A stretch of 12,046 nucleotides of DNA from Clostridia bacterium. Lineage in GTDB: Bacteria; Bacillota; Clostridia; Lachnospirales; WQUN01. The position numbers were made by a program, and so were the translations under genes. Below, piece after piece: positions 1 through 6,497 of this stretch. The stretch lies in assembly GCA_025997155.1 (NCBI GenBank), contig BNUF01000068.1:1-12046 (forward strand), in the 5' to 3' direction. How positions within the stretch are numbered: position 1 is the first letter of the stretch; each line of letters opens with the position of its first letter. The notes beneath the pieces were generated by a model. That model did not search any database. It saw only the letters and a list, made by a program, of their open reading frames with translations, and was not told the DNA's origin.

Positions 1-566
1 TCGCCGTTATCTGTCTCGAGCGTGAGTACGAAAAAGTTGAAGTTGTCGGGTATCATATACTCAAAGTCTCTTGTCATTGCATACGTTCCGACATTCGGGT
101 TTTTGTAGTCGAGGTATACCGACCAGTTTTTTTCCGTCTCAAGGCGTTCCGCGCCAGAGTAGCCGAAAATCCCGCCGCTTACCGCGTAGAATTCGCCGTC
201 TGGGTGTTCCGTATATACGTTAAATTCCAGTTTGCGCAAGTCGACGATTCGTTCCCCGAGAAGACTTGACGCGTCAAGCGCGACATAGGGTACTCCCGCG
301 CCTTTTTTCTCTATTTTAAGCATCTTCGACCCGTTTTTGTCGACGACGGCTAAATCGACGCCTGTCGAGTCGGCGGGGGAGGTGTCCACCAGCAGAAACG
401 AGGTGTTGCCGTCCTCAAAAGTTATGGTGTCCGCGCCGTCGGCGACTGTGGCAATTATGGATTTCGGAGGTTCTTTTGGCGCGGGCGCGGGTGCGGGTTT
501 TTTCGCACAGGCGGAGAGAAGTAAAAAAACGGCGCACGCCGATAATCCCACTTTCCTTAGATTCAT
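1..566 (-). CDS. Putative lipoprotein, N-terminal part (cut by window edge)
   Basis: The gene runs leftward from ATG at 566-564 and leaves the window after about 188 residues. AAGGAG at 575-580, 8 nt upstream, fixes the start. The N-terminus is a lipoprotein signal peptide: N-L-R-K, a short hydrophobic core (AVFLLL), then lipobox L17-S-A-C20. Cys20 should be lipidated, placing the protein on the outer face of the membrane. A Pro/Ala/Lys-rich linker follows (residues 21-36, containing PAPAPAP). The rest is rich in alternating hydrophobic and polar segments, Asp, Gly and aromatics, as in a beta-sandwich. Examples are FEDGNTSFLLVD near residues 51-62, DLRKLEFNVY and GGIFGYSG. This could be a carbohydrate-binding-like domain, but that is inference from composition and from cbp upstream on the same strand. 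No family is recognised with confidence. The C-terminus is unseen. Confidence 0.8.
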   Translation of the reverse strand, partial: MNLRKVGLSACAVFLLLSACAKKPAPAPAPKEPPKSIIATVADGADTITFEDGNTSFLLVDTSPADSTGVDLAVVDKNGSKMLKIEKKGAGVPYVALDASSLLGERIVDLRKLEFNVYTEHPDGEFYAVSGGIFGYSGAERLETEKNWSVYLDYKNPNVGTYAMTRDFEYMIPDNFNFFVLTLETDNG

Positions 567-741
567 TCTCAAAACTCCTTCATAATTAATTTACAAAATG
601 AACCCCCGTTGTATCGGAGGTTCACCTCGTTTTTTTGGTCTACTGATTCCGTTTTCAATCATCTGTAAGCACATTTTTGAACTCCCTTGAAGCACGGGAG
701 TCCAAAAATATCCTTCCAGACGTTTCAAACTGGAATCAGTA
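567..741. other. Structured intergenic region between cbp and lipoprotein gene
   Basis: This 175-nt stretch has no plausible ORF but is dense in inverted repeats. An outer perfect pair of 10 nt (TACTGATTCC at 641-650, GGAATCAGTA at 732-741) starts directly after the cbp stop codon on the minus strand. Inside it is a 14-bp hairpin with one mismatch (673-686 with 696-709, core ACTCCC/GGGAGT). Two local hairpins compete with the outer stem: TGATT 644-648 with AATCA 657-661, and TTCCAG 714-719 with CTGGAA 730-735. A further hairpin lies at 600-623. It may be a structured 3'-UTR/leader RNA or a degenerate miniature mobile element. I cannot match it to a known RNA family. I see no convincing promoter for the lipoprotein gene here, so read-through from cbp is possible. 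Confidence 0.6.
600..623 (-). terminator. Hairpin upstream of lipoprotein gene, weak terminator candidate
   Basis: GAACC (600-604) pairs with GGTTC (619-623), and CCG (606-608) pairs with CGG (615-617). There is one mismatch (605/618) and a 6-nt loop. Read on the minus strand it is followed only by ATTTTG, a weak U-tract, so it would be a poor intrinsic terminator or an attenuator 20 nt before the lipoprotein Shine-Dalgarno. Read on the plus strand a 7-T run (630-636) follows, but 6 nt away from the stem. An alternative short stem (GAGG/CCTC around a 4-nt loop, minus strand) overlaps its base. Confidence 0.3.
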
Positions 742-3171
742 CTAACCCATTGTTACCTCGACATTTATAACGTCCGCGTCGGCAGGGATTGCGCCAGAAA
801 TCGCCTTGCCGTTGGCGACGATTGATTTCACGCCTTTTTCGACTCCCGCCGAGTTGTCGATATTTATGATATAGCGTTTGCCGCGAAAACGCCGCTCAAT
901 CTTGAAAGATTTGAGGTCGGGCGGGATACACGGATTGACGATAAGCCCGTCAAAATCGGGGATAATTCCCAGAATATACTGGGAGATATTGACAAAAGTC
1001 CACGCCGCCGTACCCGTGAGCCACGAGTTTTTTGCCTCGCCGTGGCGCGGGGAGTCCTTGCCCGCAATCATCTGTGAGTATACATACGGTTCGGTGCGGT
1101 GGATTTCGCTGATATCCTCGATAAAAGCGGGGGCGATGCGGCTGTATATTTCCCACGCCCGCGCGCCGCGTCCGACAACGCACTCCGCGATTGATACCCA
1201 CGGATTGTTATGGCAGAAAATCCCAGCGTTTTCTTTGTACCCGATTGGGTAACTCGAAACTTCGCCTAGGTTAAGGTAATATTTGGTATACGGAGGTTGC
1301 TGTAAAACAATGCCGTATTTTGTGTCAAGGCGTTCTTTCACGCTGTTAAGGGCGGTGAGGGCGCGTCCGTCGTCAACGCCGACTTTCGCCATAACGGAGA
1401 AGCCCTGCGACTCGATAAAGATTTGCCCCTCTTCGCACTCTTTGCCGCCGACTTTTTTGCCGTCCGCGTCATAGGCGCGGACAAACCATTCGCCGTCCCA
1501 GCCGTCTTTGTCCATTGCTTTGTTCATAGCGTCCGTAGCGTCCTGCGCCTTTTTAACCTGCGCCTCGTCCCCGCGCTGTTTGCAGATACGGATATAGTCG
1601 GGCATAGCGAAAAGGAAGATGCCCGCGATAAGCACGGATTCCGCGACGTTGCCCGCTCCCTTGTTCTCGGTGGTCTGGAAACTCTCGCCCGGTGTCGTCG
1701 AGAAACAGTTGAGGTTTAGGCAGTCGTTCCAGTCGGCGCGTCCGATAAGCGGCAAGCCGTGAGGGCCCAAATGTGTCGAGGTGTACTCGAACGCCTTGTT
1801 CAAATGCTCGTACAAAGGCACTTCCGAGCCGGGAACAAGGTCGAAGGTCACAGGTTCGTCAAGAATCGAGTAGTCTCCCGTTTCCTTGATGTACGCGGAA
1901 ACGCCGATAATAAGCCACAGCGGGTCGTCGTTGAAACCCGTCCCCACATCGGAGTTGCCTTTTTTTGTAAGGGGCTGATACTGGTGATACGCCGAGCCGT
2001 CGGGGAACTGGGTAGCCGCAATGTCGAGTATACGCTCCCTTGCGCGTTCGGGGATAAGGTGAACGAAGCCCAGCAAGTCTTGGTTGGAGTCGCGGAAACC
2101 CATACCGCGCCCGATTCCCGACTCAAAGTATGACGCTGAGCGCGACATATTAAACGTTACCATACACTGGTATTGATTCCAGATATTTACCATACGGTCA
2201 AGTTTCTCGTTGCCCGAGCTGATTGTATAGCCCGAAAGTATGTTTTTCCAGTATTCTTTGAGTTCGGACAACGCTGTTTCGATTTGTTCGTCCGTCTTGA
2301 ACTGGTCAAGGAGGGCGTTGGCGGGTTCTTTGTTGATTACGTTCGGGGATTCAAATTTTTTCTCGTCCGGGTTCTCGCAGTATCCCAGAATAAACGCCAC
2401 CGAGTAGGATTCGCCCGCTTTTAGGGTAATGTTGAAACTGTGCGAGCCGATTGGAGCCCAACCAGACGCGACGCTGTTCCTTGATTTGTTTTCAACCACC
2501 GCCTGAGGTTTGTCGAAGCCGTTGTACAGCCCGAGAAAGGACTCGCGGTCGGTGTCGAAACCGTCGGGGGTTTTGTTTGACGCAAACACGGCGTAATGGT
2601 TGCGGCGTTCGCGGTATTCCGTTTTATGGTAAATCGCCGCGCCGACTACTTCCACCTCGCCGATAGAGTAGTTGCGCTGGAAGTTTGTGCTGTCGTCGTT
2701 CGCATTCCACAAACAGAACTCTATGAACGAAAATAGTGTGAACTGTTTGTCGTCAGAGGTTTCGTTCGTGAAAGTCAAACGGTTGATTTCACAGGCGCGT
2801 CCAAGCGGCACAAAGGCGGTGTGCCTTGCCTTGAGCCCGTTGCGCTTTGAGGTAATCGTCGAGTAGCCCAAACCGTGGCGGCACTCGTAGCTGTCAAGCG
2901 GGGTTTGCGACGGTTTCCACGACGCGTTCCATATGTCCCCGCCCTCATTTATATAGAAATAACGCCCGCCCGCGTCCGTCGGCACGTTGTTGTAGCGGTA
3001 GCGCGTGATGCGGAGAAGTCTTGCGTCCTTGTAAAAAGAGTAGCCGCCCGCCGTGTTCGAGAAAAGCCCGAAAAAGTCCTGATTCCCGAGGTAGTTTATC
3101 CACGGATACGGCGTTTTCGGCTCGGTGATACAGTATTCTCTTGCCTCATCGTCAAAAAAACCAAATTTCAT
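742..3171 (-). CDS. cbp: Cellobiose phosphorylase (GH94)
   Basis: Predicted to catalyse cellobiose + phosphate to alpha-D-glucose-1-phosphate + D-glucose in the cytoplasm, which saves ATP after cellobiose uptake. At 809 aa it has the full length of the family and, from memory, aligns almost without gaps to clostridial cellobiose phosphorylase. Shared hallmarks are the N-terminal start [18 protein letters not shown] and [14 protein letters not shown], then ECRHGLGYS in the beta-sandwich domain. The (alpha/alpha)6 barrel holds [31 protein letters not shown] (general acid expected at Asp483, second Asp of ADWND) and WLTGTAAW (residues 717-724, phosphate-site loop). The end VEVTMG is also typical. 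Chitobiose or cellodextrin phosphorylase are less likely given the length and the close match. There is no signal peptide. ATG at 3171 has GGGAGG (3179-3184) 7 nt upstream. The gene is transcribed divergently from tRNA-Leu, and a lipoprotein gene follows. Confidence 0.95.
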   Translation of the reverse strand: MKFGFFDDEAREYCITEPKTPYPWINYLGNQDFFGLFSNTAGGYSFYKDARLLRITRYRYNNVPTDAGGRYFYINEGGDIWNASWKPSQTPLDSYECRHGLGYSTITSKRNGLKARHTAFVPLGRACEINRLTFTNETSDDKQFTLFSFIEFCLWNANDDSTNFQRNYSIGEVEVVGAAIYHKTEYRERRNHYAVFASNKTPDGFDTDRESFLGLYNGFDKPQAVVENKSRNSVASGWAPIGSHSFNITLKAGESYSVAFILGYCENPDEKKFESPNVINKEPANALLDQFKTDEQIETALSELKEYWKNILSGYTISSGNEKLDRMVNIWNQYQCMVTFNMSRSASYFESGIGRGMGFRDSNQDLLGFVHLIPERARERILDIAATQFPDGSAYHQYQPLTKKGNSDVGTGFNDDPLWLIIGVSAYIKETGDYSILDEPVTFDLVPGSEVPLYEHLNKAFEYTSTHLGPHGLPLIGRADWNDCLNLNCFSTTPGESFQTTENKGAGNVAESVLIAGIFLFAMPDYIRICKQRGDEAQVKKAQDATDAMNKAMDKDGWDGEWFVRAYDADGKKVGGKECEEGQIFIESQGFSVMAKVGVDDGRALTALNSVKERLDTKYGIVLQQPPYTKYYLNLGEVSSYPIGYKENAGIFCHNNPWVSIAECVVGRGARAWEIYSRIAPAFIEDISEIHRTEPYVYSQMIAGKDSPRHGEAKNSWLTGTAAWTFVNISQYILGIIPDFDGLIVNPCIPPDLKSFKIERRFRGKRYIINIDNSAGVEKGVKSIVANGKAISGAIPADADVINVEVTMG

Positions 3172-3221
3172 TCAATTTCCTCCCTGAGTTTTATTCTCGC
3201 GATTGTTGCCTTTAATATAAT

Positions 3222-3249
3222 AGTATACTGAATTTCTGGGATAAGTCAA
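3222..3249 (-). promoter_or_regulatory. SigA-type promoter of cbp
   Basis: On the minus strand TTGACT (3249-3244) and TATACT (3227-3222) are separated by 16 nt. Transcription would start near 3215, giving a leader of about 45 nt before the cbp ATG. No riboswitch-like structure or clear operator is visible in that leader, and I see no obvious cre (catabolite repression) box. Confidence 0.7.
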
Positions 3250-3266
3250 ATAAAAAATTTTTAATG
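3250..3266. promoter_or_regulatory. AT tract shared by back-to-back promoters
   Basis: Only 17 bp separate the two divergent -35 hexamers, and it is almost pure A/T with a central AAAAATTTTT (3253-3262). The -35 boxes AGTCAA (3244-3249) and TTGACT (3267-3272) are exact reverse complements, so the whole region 3244-3272 is a gapped palindrome. The A-tract could act as a shared UP element or a bend. Confidence 0.5.
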
Positions 3267-3295
3267 TTGACTAGGGCGGAATTTTATGTTATTAT
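3267..3295 (+). promoter_or_regulatory. Promoter of tRNA-Leu
   Basis: TTGACT (3267-3272), a 17-nt spacer and TATTAT (3290-3295) form a good SigA promoter. Predicted start is around 3302, only a few nucleotides before the mature tRNA 5' end at 3308. No terminator follows the tRNA, so the same promoter may also serve the genes at 3435 and 4164. Confidence 0.7.
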
Positions 3296-3307
3296 TATGA
3301 CACATTC

Positions 3308-3391
3308 GCGGATATGGCGGAATTGGCAGACGCGCACGGTTCAGGTCCGTGTGAAGGCGACTTCGTGCAGGTTCGACTCCTGTTATCCGCA
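3308..3391 (+). tRNA. tRNA-Leu (anticodon CAG)
   Basis: The acceptor stem GCGGATA (3308-3314) pairs with TATCCGC (3384-3390), with discriminator A at 3391. The anticodon stem CACGG/CCGTG encloses loop TTCAGGT, giving anticodon CAG, which reads CUG. A long variable arm (GAAG-GCGA-CTTC) is typical of class II Leu tRNA. The T arm carries TTCGACT between GCAGG and CCTGT. The 3' CCA is not encoded (GTC follows the discriminator), so it must be added by nucleotidyltransferase. It is a single tRNA, not part of a visible cluster, with no adjacent integrase or duplicated 3' end to suggest use as an attachment site. Confidence 0.95.
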
Positions 3392-3408
3392 GTCTTGGTT
3401 TTGTGAAA

Positions 3409-3434
3409 AAATAATCAAAGGGAGTTGATTATTT
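3409..3434 (+). promoter_or_regulatory. Hairpin presenting the Shine-Dalgarno of the 3435 gene in its loop
   Basis: AAATAATCAA (3409-3418) and TTGATTATTT (3425-3434) are perfect 10-nt complements. The 6-nt loop AGGGAG (3419-3424) is the ribosome binding site, and the ATG starts at the next base (3435). The stem has only one G-C pair, so it is probably marginally stable. It could tune initiation, or at DNA level act as a dyad operator. It lies 17 nt after the tRNA and lacks a U-tract, so it is not an ordinary terminator. Confidence 0.6.
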
Positions 3435-4151
3435 ATGCTGACGGAAATTTTTTATTACAACCATTACAAACCGTATATCCTAAAGAATTACGGCGTAAAA
3501 AAAATCGGCCGCCCCGAAAAGATAACGCGGGATTACGACTTTTCAAAAGCTCCCGACGAGCAGGAAAGGTTTGTCCTTAACCACGCGCTTAAGTCGGAAT
3601 TGGTGGAGTACGCAAAGGGACTGTCGAGCTCTGTCAACAGTTTGCGCGAATCGGCGAAGGATATGAGCGCGAACATTAAAAGATTCAGCAGCGCGGCGAC
3701 GCCCGAAGACAAGGAGTACGCAAGGTACGCGCTCTCTCTCGACCTTGAGTATTTTGCGGAAAGTTACAATGTGAACGTGGGGCTTGACACAAACAGGACA
3801 TACAGCGACACTTTGCAGTATTTTGTCGAGGACAGCAAGTACGATTTGGCGGCGAGCGTGAAATCTCTTTCGGAATACGCCTTTGACATAAGCGAGGACG
3901 GGTCGCGGATTACTTTTGACAAAAAAAAGTTTGACAGGCTGGGCGAGGACGTACTTAAAAAAGCGGGCAGGAACAACAGGGATTTTTTTGAGCAGATTTA
4001 TAAATCCTCCACAAGTCTGCTTAAAGTACCGCTTGCGGAGCATTTGGGGTTCAAGGATTTGAGTTATTACTACAACTATAAACTGGGTACTATCGAAAAA
4101 GATTCTTTCAAATATATACAATCGGGTATGCTTGTCAATATCGTGGTTTAG
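3435..4151 (+). CDS. Uncharacterised 238-aa protein upstream of mtaB
   Basis: A real gene: it has a strong ribosome binding site (AGGGAG, 10 nt before ATG) and codon use like its neighbours. Its stop codon lies against the mtaB Shine-Dalgarno, with a 12-nt gap. I do not recognise the family. There is no signal peptide and no membrane segment. The first 40 residues are basic and aromatic (Y-N-H-Y-K-P-Y, then KKIGRPEK). Residues ~47-90 look helical and possibly coiled. The second half reads YFAESYNVNV (~104-113), DISEDGSRITFDKKKFDRL (~151-169) and a C-terminal YYYNYKLG...SFKYIQSGMLVNIVV. The order 'F..sYN ... DG.itfD.kkf' faintly recalls the C-terminal domain of the flagellar cap protein FliD, but no flagellar gene is near. 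Function unknown. Confidence 0.85.
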   Translation: MLTEIFYYNHYKPYILKNYGVKKIGRPEKITRDYDFSKAPDEQERFVLNHALKSELVEYAKGLSSSVNSLRESAKDMSANIKRFSSAATPEDKEYARYALSLDLEYFAESYNVNVGLDTNRTYSDTLQYFVEDSKYDLAASVKSLSEYAFDISEDGSRITFDKKKFDRLGEDVLKKAGRNNRDFFEQIYKSSTSLLKVPLAEHLGFKDLSYYYNYKLGTIEKDSFKYIQSGMLVNIVV

Positions 4152-4163
4152 AGGGGAATTTTT

Positions 4164-5387
4164 GTGAAAAAAGTCGCCGCGGTTACTTTGGGGTGCAAGG
4201 TGAACGCCTATGATACCGAGGCTATTCTCACAATACTTTCGGGCGGCGGTTACGAAGTCGTGGATTTCTCCGAAACCGCCGATATATATATTGTAAATAC
4301 CTGCACAGTCACAAACACGGGCGACCGAAAGTCGCGCCAGATGATAGGCAGGGCGCGGCGGCAAAACCCGAACGCGGTCATAGTCGCGGCGGGGTGCTAC
4401 GCGCAAACGCGGGCGGAGGAATTATCGGAAATCGCGGACATAGTTATCGGGACAGAGGGACGCGGAGATATTTTACAGGTTTTGGAAACGAGACTTAACC
4501 GCGTTATGAGTTTGCGTGAGATTAAGGTCTTTGAGAAACTTCCTGTACAGAGATTAAGCGGACGGACAAGGGCATATGTCAAGATACAAGAAGGCTGCGA
4601 CAATTTCTGCGCATATTGTATCATTCCCTATGCGCGGGGGAATCCGCGAAGCCGCGATATAGGCGACGCCTTAGCCGAATGTCGGAATCTGGCGGAAAAT
4701 AATTTCAAGGAAATCGTTTTAACGGGTATCAATATAAATTCTTACGGTAAAGATTTAGTAGACACGGATTTGCCGAAACTCCTGCGCCGAATAAACGATA
4801 TTGACGGAATATGCCGTATTCGGCTTAGCTCTCTTTCGCCCGTCACGATTACGGAGGAATTTTTGCGGGAGCTTCCGAAAAAGGTTTGCGACCATTTTCA
4901 TTTGTCGCTGCAAAGCGGTTGCGACAGGACTTTGCGGAATATGAACCGCCGATATGACACAAAGTTTTACGAAAACGCCGTGAACAATATCCGCAGGTAT
5001 TACAAGGACGCGGCGATAACCACGGATATTATCGTGGGTTTTCCCGAGGAGACGGATTACGACTTTTGCCAGAGTATGGAATTTTGCCAAAAAATGGAGC
5101 TGGCTAAAATCCACGTGTTCCCGTTTTCCGCCAAAGAGGGGACAAGGGCGTTTTCTATGGGCGGACAAGTTTCCGAGAGTGTGAAAAAAGAACGTACAGC
5201 CGAGTTTTTGAAACTGGCGAAAGCTTTGCGTGGCAATTTTTTGGACAAGCACGCGGGAAAGACTATGCCCGTCCTTTTTGAAAAAGAGGGAGAGGGGCAT
5301 ACCGCCAATTACATTTTGGTAAAAACAGGCACTTATGAAAAAAATACTATTTCAAATATTGCGCTAACCAGAGAAAATATGGTATAA
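4164..5387 (+). CDS. mtaB: MtaB: tRNA t6A-37 methylthiotransferase (radical SAM)
   Basis: Adds a methylthio group to N6-threonylcarbamoyladenosine at position 37 of ANN-decoding tRNAs (ms2t6A), for example tRNA-Lys. All three domains are visible in 407 aa. The N-terminal MTTase domain has its cluster cysteines in TLGCKVN (Cys11), NTCTVT (Cys47) and GCYAQ (Cys78). The radical SAM core has CxxxCxxC at Cys145, Cys149 and Cys152 ([17 protein letters not shown]), followed by LTGINI and the [17 protein letters not shown] segment. A short TRAM-like tail spans ~366-402. GCKVN with NTCTVT points to MtaB rather than MiaB or RimO. GTG start; AGGGG at 4152-4156 supports it. It probably shares a transcript with the 238-aa gene upstream and perhaps tRNA-Leu. 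It is a little shorter than many MtaB proteins. Confidence 0.93.
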   Translation: MKKVAAVTLGCKVNAYDTEAILTILSGGGYEVVDFSETADIYIVNTCTVTNTGDRKSRQMIGRARRQNPNAVIVAAGCYAQTRAEELSEIADIVIGTEGRGDILQVLETRLNRVMSLREIKVFEKLPVQRLSGRTRAYVKIQEGCDNFCAYCIIPYARGNPRSRDIGDALAECRNLAENNFKEIVLTGININSYGKDLVDTDLPKLLRRINDIDGICRIRLSSLSPVTITEEFLRELPKKVCDHFHLSLQSGCDRTLRNMNRRYDTKFYENAVNNIRRYYKDAAITTDIIVGFPEETDYDFCQSMEFCQKMELAKIHVFPFSAKEGTRAFSMGGQVSESVKKERTAEFLKLAKALRGNFLDKHAGKTMPVLFEKEGEGHTANYILVKTGTYEKNTISNIALTRENMV

Positions 5388-5388
5388 T
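5359..5388 (+). promoter_or_regulatory. Extended -10 promoter overlapping the mtaB stop, for ireB block
   Basis: TATAAT (5383-5388) overlaps the mtaB stop codon and is preceded by TG one base upstream (TGGTATAAT), an extended -10. A weak -35 (TTGCGC, 5359-5364) sits 18 nt upstream. Transcription would begin near 5395, right at the Shine-Dalgarno GGAGGG (5395-5400), giving a leader of only about a dozen nucleotides. Confidence 0.5.
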
Positions 5389-5407
5389 GGTAATGGAGGG
5401 TTTTGCT

Positions 5408-5674
5408 TTGAAATCCGATTTGAGTGAGACGCAAAAAATTACGAATTTTGAGAAACCGACAAAAAATGAGGCAAAAGATATTTTGCTGAACGTTTTCGGA
5501 GCTATGAAAGAAAAAGGCTACAACCCCGTTAATCAGATTGTCGGATATATTCTTTCGGGCGACCCGACGTATGTCACGAGCCACAACAACGCGAGAGTGC
5601 TTGTTTCAAGCATCGAACGCGACGAATTGCTTGAGGAAGTTATGACGTTTTACTTCAAAAACAACAATGTCTGA
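5408..5674 (+). CDS. ireB: IreB family regulatory phosphoprotein (UPF0297, YrzL-like)
   Basis: Small cytosolic regulator. In Enterococcus faecalis IreB is phosphorylated by the PASTA kinase IreK and tunes cell-wall stress and cephalosporin tolerance. The diagnostic block is conserved here: [20 protein letters not shown] (~38-56), then [18 protein letters not shown] choose the TTG at 5408. GGAGGG (5395-5400) is spaced 7 nt from it, and the resulting 88 aa fits the family. An in-frame ATG at 5387 overlaps the mtaB stop, has no ribosome site and would add a non-conserved MVMEGFA. The N-terminus carries Ser3, Ser6, Thr8 and Thr12, where phosphorylation would be expected by analogy. Its end overlaps ruvX by 8 nt. 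Confidence 0.93.
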   Translation: MKSDLSETQKITNFEKPTKNEAKDILLNVFGAMKEKGYNPVNQIVGYILSGDPTYVTSHNNARVLVSSIERDELLEEVMTFYFKNNNV

Positions 5675-6104
5675 GCGGATTTTGGCGCTTGACTACGGCG
5701 AAAAGACAGTCGGCGTCGCCGTGAGCGACGAATTGCGTCTTTGCGCTTTTGGCGTTGAAATAATAAGACGCGACAATGAAGTTTCCTTAAAAAAAACCAT
5801 AGCGCGACTAAAAGAACTGATACAGGAATACTCCGCGGCGACACTGGTGTTGGGCTACCCGAAAAAACAGGACAACACCATTTCTTTGCGTTGTGAAAAA
5901 ACACTCGAGTTCAAGGAAAGACTACATAGAAATTTCAAGACACCGGATATAATCTTGTGGGACGAACGATACTCCACCATTGGCGCGGCGCGTACTCTGA
6001 CCGAAGCGGGTCTTAGTAACCGCAAAAAAGAAAGTGTAATCGACGAAATGGCGGCGGTATTTATTCTTCAGGGATATCTGGAATATTTGAAAATTTCAAA
6101 TTAA
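5667..6104 (+). CDS. ruvX: YqgF/RuvX family putative Holliday junction resolvase / pre-rRNA nuclease
   Basis: RNase H-fold nuclease family implicated in Holliday junction resolution and 5'-end maturation of pre-16S rRNA. At 145 aa it has family length. Three acidic motifs are visible: [16 protein letters not shown] (Asp9), WDERYST (Glu100) and [15 protein letters not shown] (Asp126). The usual VGLP loop reads [10 protein letters not shown] here (61-70), a small variation. ATG at 5667 lies inside the end of ireB, with an 8-nt overlap in the -1 register, which suggests translational coupling. The order ireB-ruvX-DUF1292 matches yrzL-yrrK-yrzB in Bacillus subtilis. Confidence 0.93.
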   Translation: MSERILALDYGEKTVGVAVSDELRLCAFGVEIIRRDNEVSLKKTIARLKELIQEYSAATLVLGYPKKQDNTISLRCEKTLEFKERLHRNFKTPDIILWDERYSTIGAARTLTEAGLSNRKKESVIDEMAAVFILQGYLEYLKISN

Positions 6105-6125
6105 ACATATATAAGGAGAACTAAA

Positions 6126-6479
6126 ATGAGCAAATTTGAGGAAAAAGAAAGCTTAAAAAACGAACTTGAGGAAATGGGACTCGACGATGACGAAATGGAA
6201 ATCATCACCATAATCGACGACGAAACCGCCGAGGAACTGGAATTCGCGGTGCTTGGGTCGGTAGTCGAAAACAACGAGACGTATCATTTGGTAATCGAAT
6301 TGGTCGACCTTGACGGCGAGGACGAAGAAGAGGAAGAGGACTGCCTGTACATTCTCAAGGAATCCTACGACGAGAACAAAGAGTTGTGCTACGAACCGAT
6401 TTCGGACGACGCGGAATTTGACAAGATAGCGAATTTATTCAAAGAATCGGGCGTTGCGTCGGACTTTGAGATTGAATAG
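6126..6479 (+). CDS. DUF1292 family protein (UPF0473, YrzB-like)
   Basis: Small acidic protein of unknown biochemical function, conserved next to ireB and ruvX in Firmicutes. At 117 aa it is longer than the roughly 90-aa Bacillus form. Diagnostic parts are EIITIIDDETAEELEFAVL (~25-43), YHLVIELVDLDGEDEEEEED (~53-72), then CLYILK and CYEPISDDAEFDKI. It is extremely acidic, with a run of Asp/Glu at ~66-72 and an acidic N-terminal extension (EEKESLKNELEEMGLDDDEME). AAGGAG (6113-6118) lies 7 nt before the ATG, and 21 nt separate it from ruvX, so it is in the same operon. RNase J follows after 18 nt. Confidence 0.88.
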   Translation: MSKFEEKESLKNELEEMGLDDDEMEIITIIDDETAEELEFAVLGSVVENNETYHLVIELVDLDGEDEEEEEDCLYILKESYDENKELCYEPISDDAEFDKIANLFKESGVASDFEIE

Positions 6480-6497
6480 AGCGGAGGTGCTTATTTT

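Noticed and set aside
337..585. 82-aa plus-strand frame at the left end
   Set aside because: It is the reverse of the lipoprotein signal peptide and linker, which have a proper Shine-Dalgarno and lipobox on the minus strand.
3308..3434. tRNA-Leu as an integration site for a mobile element
   Set aside because: No integrase, no duplicated tRNA 3' end and no foreign-looking genes are visible on either side.
3543..4406. 287-aa open frame antisense to the 3435 gene and mtaB
   Set aside because: It crosses two sense genes with good ribosome sites; its composition (His, Arg, Val rich) is that of a shadow frame.
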